Source: Paenibacillus periandrae
Lineage (GTDB): Bacteria > Bacillota > Bacilli > Paenibacillales > NBRC-103111
Reading direction: 5' to 3'
Assembly (NCBI RefSeq): GCF_022458865.1
Contig: NZ_JAJNMU010000047.1
Location: 1 to 37,737, forward strand
DNA length: 37,737 bases
A program made the position numbers and the translations under genes. Each line of letters opens with the position of its first letter. Within the stretch, counting starts at the first letter, position 1. Below the pieces are notes generated by a model. The model was given only the letters and a program-made list of their open reading frames with translations, did not search any database and was not told the DNA's origin. This document shows positions 33,576-37,737 of the stretch, piece by piece.

Positions 33576-34181
33576 TTAATCTATCTTGGCTCCATGAGAA
33601 AGCGCAAACAATACGGATTGCTCTCTATCCATTCTTAAACCTGTAACGATTAAGGATTTGAAATCAATTTTATCCATTTTAGCCCCTCTTACATCAGCAC
33701 CCTGCAGCTTCGCTTTGGCCAGTACCGCCATACTCAGATCACAGTTTCTTAAATCGGCCTTTTCCAGGTTGGCTCCTGACAAGTCTGCTTCATAAAATTT
33801 AACCCCACGTAAGTCCTGTTTAACTAATCTCGTATTTCTTAAATTTGTATACGACCAATCGCCTTGAGCAATTGTGATCCCATCCATATTGGAGCCGGCA
33901 AAATCCGAACCTGTCATTTTACATCTTTCAAATTTCGCAACAAAAAGATTCGCTTGATTAAAATTACAATTCTCAAATGCGGATTCTTTATGTATGGAGC
34001 CATTTAACGATGCTCCGCTAAAATCACACTGAATAAAACGACAGTTGCTGGATGTAATCTCCTCTAGCGAGCCGTTAGAAAACGAGCAGCGATTAAATGT
34101 ACAACTATTCAGTTCACCGTACCTTAAATCTTGAGTGCCAAAGTTTACCTCTGTATAATTTTGATTACTATGTTGAAACAT
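33576..34181 (-). CDS. Pentapeptide repeat protein, 201 aa
   Basis: Almost the whole length follows the A(D/N)LxX pattern of a right-handed quadrilateral beta-helix, seen for example in CTFNRCSFSNGSLEE, FENCNFNQANLFVAKFERC, and GVKFYEADLSGANLEKADLR. The length (201 against about 215-220 residues) and two-block arrangement are close to the Qnr/MfpA group and to the YjbI-type group, which mimic DNA and protect gyrase from quinolones. Many members have no known role, so quinolone protection is only a possibility. AGGAGG precedes the ATG. A perfect TTGACA (34280-34285, minus strand) lies about 100 bases upstream but its -10 partner is weak. Confidence 0.85.
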   Translation of the reverse strand: MFQHSNQNYTEVNFGTQDLRYGELNSCTFNRCSFSNGSLEEITSSNCRFIQCDFSGASLNGSIHKESAFENCNFNQANLFVAKFERCKMTGSDFAGSNMDGITIAQGDWSYTNLRNTRLVKQDLRGVKFYEADLSGANLEKADLRNCDLSMAVLAKAKLQGADVRGAKMDKIDFKSLIVTGLRMDREQSVLFALSHGAKID

Positions 34182-34460
34182 GAGATGCCTCCTTGTGGTG
34201 ATGATGGTGCATTAAAGCCAGACTATCTTTCGACCTGAAAATACTTATTTAAATTACTTATTTACTATAGCACACGGCTGTCAAGATCCTGCATGATTCC
34301 ATCCAAAAATCAAGCGCTTTATTTTTTGTCCAAGGCAACCACTATCAGGTATGCTAGTATTCATTGACATTAGCCGCATCCGGGATAATAAGCTTTTTAA
34401 TCAGTGCCCACCTATCCCGTGGATTTATGACGTATTCTGATGCAATGGCTACAAAAAACT
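34182..34460. other. Intergenic region upstream of the pentapeptide repeat gene
   Basis: Apart from a minus-strand TTGACA (34280-34285), a nearby TATAGT (34264-34269, too close to pair with it at normal spacing), and AT-rich DNA, nothing is seen. No ORF with start signals is present. Confidence 0.35.
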
Positions 34461-34492
34461 AAAAAGCCCCAATGGCATATTCCATCAGGACT
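34461..34492 (-). terminator. Terminator of the SLH/Fn3 surface protein gene
   Basis: Arms 34465-34475 and 34482-34492 form an eleven-base stem with three G-U pairs and a six-base loop, 40 bases past the stop. The minus strand continues with TTTTTAGTTTTTTG. Confidence 0.75.
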
Positions 34493-34531
34493 TTCAGCGG
34501 TTCCAAAGTTCTTTATTCACTTGCTGCTAAT

Positions 34532-37500
34532 TTAGATCAGTCCAGCTTTGTGGAGTAGTCTCTGAACAAGAGCTGCAACCTCCGCTCTCGAGATCAACTC
34601 TTTGGGTTCAAGCTGATATCCATTCCTGCCTGTAACAATTCCCGCATCCAAGCAATTTGCAATACTAACCCTCGCCCATTCCGATGCAAGATTGCCGTCG
34701 TCAAATTTACTAAGCAATTGTCCAGCCTCTTGTGCTTGAAGGTTAACCTGAGGACCGGTTATTTTCATCGCATTGGCAATCATCATCATGGCCTGTTCTC
34801 TGGTAATCTTATCTTCTGGAGCAAATGTACCATTCTCAAAACCGGTTACTATGCTCCTATTCAACGCTGTATTCACATAACCGTTATACCATGCGCTTGA
34901 TTGGACATCCTTAAACGGGCTCAAGCCGTTATCTGCTTTCAGTCCCAATGCGCGAACGATCATAGCAGCAAATTCAGCACGTGTGATGTTTTGGTCTGGC
35001 GCAAAGGTGTCATTACTTACCCCGTTGATAACCATTCTGGATCCCATATCGTTGACAACCTCTTGGGCCCAGTGGTTCTCGAGATCCTTAAAAGCAACCG
35101 GATGCCATACAATTGCGTACGTACTGTTGGTCAAGCTGTTCACCTTGGCAAATTGCTTGTTTGCAACAACGACAATACGGGTGGGAACATGACGGACGCT
35201 TCCGTCAGGATCAACAACAACACCAGTTGTTACTTGTTTAGGATCAACGCCATCTGGAATGGCAATTGTCCTTTCCACGTAAACGTTGAACTGGGACACT
35301 TCAATAGTTGAATCTCTGAAAATAGCTTTTATTGTAAAATTGAGCGGTGGTACAACAACGTTAAACCCGCCTTTGTGTGCTGTATCTTCAACGATTTTTA
35401 CTGTATCCGCTGTTGGTTTAGCAATCATGAGCTGAATTTTAATGTCCTGAAGCGCTGAGCTCTTTCCCAGCTTTTCAATGATCGAATTGATATCGATTTG
35501 CTGTGCTGGCAATGTGTAAGAAGCGCTGTCTGTTTGTATGACAATTACGGCTTGCTTTTGTTCCATGCTTTTGACCATTTGTCCGTCAAACTCACCGATA
35601 ATAACATCGGAAGCTGTACTCACAGGTATCGTGATCACGGCTTTCTGATCTTCTGCAGCAAGCTTTTCTACCAGCTTCTTGGGATCAAAAGTAATTGTCG
35701 TTACCGTTTGCCCATCCATTATTCTTGTTGTAGCAGTTCCTATCTGTTCTTGTTTACCATTAAACAGTACGTCAATTCCTGTTGTCGGCTGCGCCGCTGC
35801 TCCACTGCTACCACTATTGCCGTTGTTTGAAAAGGATCTTGGTGTGACTTCGTTTGAAGCCACGGAAGCCTCACTGCTGCCCGCGCTATTAACTGCTTTT
35901 ACCATAAACGTATACGTTGTTCCATTTGATAAGCCTGTAAATGTAATCGGACTTGAGGTGCCGCTTAGCGAGATATTACCTGGTAAGGCAATGGCTTCGT
36001 AACCTGTTATTTCACTTCCACCGTTATCAGAAGGTGCTGTAAAGCTCACTGTTGCCTGTGTATTTCCTGCTGATGCCGTAACTCCCGTGGGTGCTGCCGG
36101 TACCGTCTTCGGGGTGGCACTGATCTCATTGGAAGCTGCGCTATCTCCTCCTGGATTTGTTGCTTTTATTATAAAATAGTAGGTTGTTCCATTGATCAGT
36201 CCTCTAACTTCATAGCTATATACGGAGCCGCTGACAGTTGTTGCTTCTGCATAGGTTCCACCAACTGTACTCTTGTATATTTTATATCCTGTAGAACCTG
36301 CAACTCCATTCCAAGTTAGTCTTACCTGTCCATTTCCTGCTGCAGCTGACAAGTTAGATGGAACGGATGGTGATGCAACTTGTGGAACAGCACTTACTTC
36401 ATTGGAAGCCGCGCTATCTCCTCCCGGATTCGTTGCTTTCATAATAAAATAGTAGGTTGTTCCATTGATCAGCCCTGGAACTACATAGCTGTATACGGAG
36501 CTGCTAACAGTTGTTGTTTCTGCTGCATAGGTCCCAGCAACTGTACTCTTGTATATCTTATATCCTGTTGAACCTGCTACTCCATTCCAAGTTAACCTTA
36601 CCTGTCCATTACCTGCTGCAGCTGAAGTTATAGATGGAACGGATGGCGATGCAACTTGTGGGACAGCACTTAGTTCATTCGAGGCTGCGCTATCTCCTCC
36701 TGGATTCGATGCTTTTAGTACAAAATAATAAGTCATGCCGTTAATCAAACCCACAGCATCATAGGTATACACGGATCCATTGACCGTTGCTAACGGCGCT
36801 CCGTAGGAACCAGTCGTATTGCTGCTAAATATTTGATACTCTTTTGAGCCGACTACAGAATTCCAATGCAAATTCACATGCCCGTCCCCTGCGATCGCAG
36901 ATTGCAGTACCGGTACATCAGGCGCAGCCACCTGTGGTATACGGCTAACTTCATTTGATATTTGACTTTCTATGCCTCCATGAATAGAACGGACTACAAA
37001 AAAATACGTTGTGCCGTTCACGAGTCCAGTGATTTTGGAGCTGTAAACAGAACCTCCGACTGTATCTACAGCGGATCCGTAGGTACCAGATACCGTTGAC
37101 TGAAATACCTTGTATCCCTCCATACCTACAGGTTTCCAAGTAATGTTCACATAACCGTCTCCAGGTGATGCGGATACAATCATGGTAGGTTCAACTGCAT
37201 ACACAACCTGAGTGATGGTAAACGTCTCGTCGATCATAAGATCCGCCGATACGGATACAGTTGCGTTGTACGTTCCTACTGCTAAGCCGTCCTGTGCCTT
37301 TACTGTAAAGGTGGTTGACGGTACTGCACTGCTCAAAGTTGTTTCATTCGGCTGAGCAATAATAAAATCGTTCGCATTCGTACCACTTAATGATACCCTC
37401 AAGCCCGTCAAATTCCCGGTTCCTGTTCGGGATACCGTGATCGTCTTGGTTTTTTGTGTTCCCGTTGCATATCCAACCGTCAGCGCCGCGGCAGACTGGT

Positions 37501-37737
37501 TATCAATGGCGCTTATCGAAAAAGTAGGCGCTGCGTCTGTGGTGACTTGTTTCGTCGTATAGGCGGTTTTATTACCCGCTTCGTCCTTCACGATTACGTT
37601 AAAGTAATAAGTTGTGCTTTCCGTCAGGCCTGTCACACTATATGTACCTATGTCCGCCGTATAGCTGCCTACTGCTGTTCCGTTCGTTTCAATATTCGCT
37701 ACCGTGTCGAGGTTATTACTGCTGGATTGGTATACTT
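34532..37737 (-). CDS. Surface protein with fibronectin type III repeats and three C-terminal SLH domains (5' end outside window)
   Basis: The frame is open to the window end, so at least 1068 residues of the C-terminal part are present. The first visible segment ends a repeat (GTYSVTGLTESTTYYFNVIV). A beta-sandwich (about SISAIDNQSAAALTV to TFTITQVV) and five fibronectin type III modules follow, each with W-x-x-V...Y-x-(I/V)(Y/F)-x-S and NGTTYYF-x-(I/M)KA. After a Gly/Ser/Asn linker and an unassigned beta-rich domain come three SLH modules (FKDLENHWAQEVVNDMG with ITRAE, FKDVQSSAWYNGYVNTALNR with ITREQ, FDDGNLASEWARVSIANCLD with ISRAE). These anchor the protein to the cell wall polymer. Its N-terminus probably holds the signal peptide and a functional domain, such as an enzyme or adhesin. 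Length and role therefore remain open. Confidence 0.88.
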   Translation of the reverse strand, partial: VYQSSSNNLDTVANIETNGTAVGSYTADIGTYSVTGLTESTTYYFNVIVKDEAGNKTAYTTKQVTTDAAPTFSISAIDNQSAAALTVGYATGTQKTKTITVSRTGTGNLTGLRVSLSGTNANDFIIAQPNETTLSSAVPSTTFTVKAQDGLAVGTYNATVSVSADLMIDETFTITQVVYAVEPTMIVSASPGDGYVNITWKPVGMEGYKVFQSTVSGTYGSAVDTVGGSVYSSKITGLVNGTTYFFVVRSIHGGIESQISNEVSRIPQVAAPDVPVLQSAIAGDGHVNLHWNSVVGSKEYQIFSSNTTGSYGAPLATVNGSVYTYDAVGLINGMTYYFVLKASNPGGDSAASNELSAVPQVASPSVPSITSAAAGNGQVRLTWNGVAGSTGYKIYKSTVAGTYAAETTTVSSSVYSYVVPGLINGTTYYFIMKATNPGGDSAASNEVSAVPQVASPSVPSNLSAAAGNGQVRLTWNGVAGSTGYKIYKSTVGGTYAEATTVSGSVYSYEVRGLINGTTYYFIIKATNPGGDSAASNEISATPKTVPAAPTGVTASAGNTQATVSFTAPSDNGGSEITGYEAIALPGNISLSGTSSPITFTGLSNGTTYTFMVKAVNSAGSSEASVASNEVTPRSFSNNGNSGSSGAAAQPTTGIDVLFNGKQEQIGTATTRIMDGQTVTTITFDPKKLVEKLAAEDQKAVITIPVSTASDVIIGEFDGQMVKSMEQKQAVIVIQTDSASYTLPAQQIDINSIIEKLGKSSALQDIKIQLMIAKPTADTVKIVEDTAHKGGFNVVVPPLNFTIKAIFRDSTIEVSQFNVYVERTIAIPDGVDPKQVTTGVVVDPDGSVRHVPTRIVVVANKQFAKVNSLTNSTYAIVWHPVAFKDLENHWAQEVVNDMGSRMVINGVSNDTFAPDQNITRAEFAAMIVRALGLKADNGLSPFKDVQSSAWYNGYVNTALNRSIVTGFENGTFAPEDKITREQAMMMIANAMKITGPQVNLQAQEAGQLLSKFDDGNLASEWARVSIANCLDAGIVTGRNGYQLEPKELISRAEVAALVQRLLHKAGLI
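36114..36935 (-). repeat. Tandem Fn3-coding DNA repeats, period about 273-276 bases
   Basis: The block CTATCTCCTCC recurs at 36141, 36414 and 36690, each time inside a longer stretch that is nearly identical between the first two copies (the segment spanning TGTTCCATTGATCAG, TCCATTCCAAGTTA and so on). The third copy is more divergent and a fourth (from 36935) is clearly older. Each copy encodes one Fn3 module, so module number has grown by recent duplication and may vary between strains. Confidence 0.8.

Noticed and set aside
36114..36935. CRISPR-like regularly spaced repeats
   Set aside because: The repeats are about 275 bases long, in frame, and encode Fn3 modules.

Overview
The window reads as chromosomal DNA of a Paenibacillus-like member of the Bacillales. 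Evidence for this includes strong AGGAGG-type ribosome binding sites, an S-layer protein with three SLH modules, a second large SLH/fibronectin-III surface protein, a Paenibacillus-style polysaccharide transport operon (LplB/YtcP permeases, lipoprotein binding protein, membrane-bound AraC-type regulator), and a BlaI/M56 regulatory pair. No rRNA, tRNA, CRISPR array or intact mobile element was seen.

Layout. 1-1210: scraps of mobile DNA (end of an ISL3-type transposase, tail of a serine recombinase) and two small ORFs. 1213-4195: a minus-strand operon blaI-like repressor > M56 membrane peptidase with an unfamiliar extracellular domain > secreted copper-amine-oxidase-N-type protein, headed by a promoter that contains a BlaI-type operator. 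4223-14700: a minus-strand carbohydrate locus, with AraC-type membrane regulator, two ABC permeases, solute-binding lipoprotein, and a 1428-residue secreted beta-helix/carbohydrate-binding protein. A shared 12-mer lies upstream of both the regulator and the transport operon. 14774-18580: the S-layer gene with a long leader. 18585-25000: a mosaic of decayed sugar genes (solute-binding protein, AraC response regulator, an enolase-superfamily/DHDPS-like deletion fusion) with intact genes between them, among them an MFS transporter, a membrane-anchored L7/L12-like protein, an unidentified soluble protein and a Cfr-type 23S rRNA methyltransferase. 25001-34181: assorted single genes (histidine phosphatase, a GMC oxidoreductase fused to a gluconate-dehydrogenase subunit-3 domain, serine hydrolase, MFS transporter, SUKH-LRR protein, DUF6530-like and pentapeptide-repeat proteins). 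34461-37737: the 3' part of an SLH/Fn3 surface protein that runs off the window.

The most interesting part is the control region of the cfr-like gene. A 40-codon leader ORF with a strong RBS is followed by a Rho-independent terminator. The terminator's U-tract can also pair with the cfr Shine-Dalgarno sequence, and part of the leader ORF can pair imperfectly with the terminator's 5' arm. That is the layout expected of an antibiotic-responsive attenuator acting at both transcription and translation. Other points worth checking are the promoter-embedded operator of the M56 operon, the AraC-type operator candidates, the fused GMC enzyme with a cysteine cluster, and the gene fusion created by deletion at 24225-24860. 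All functional calls are by reading translated sequence and remembered family features; no database search was possible.
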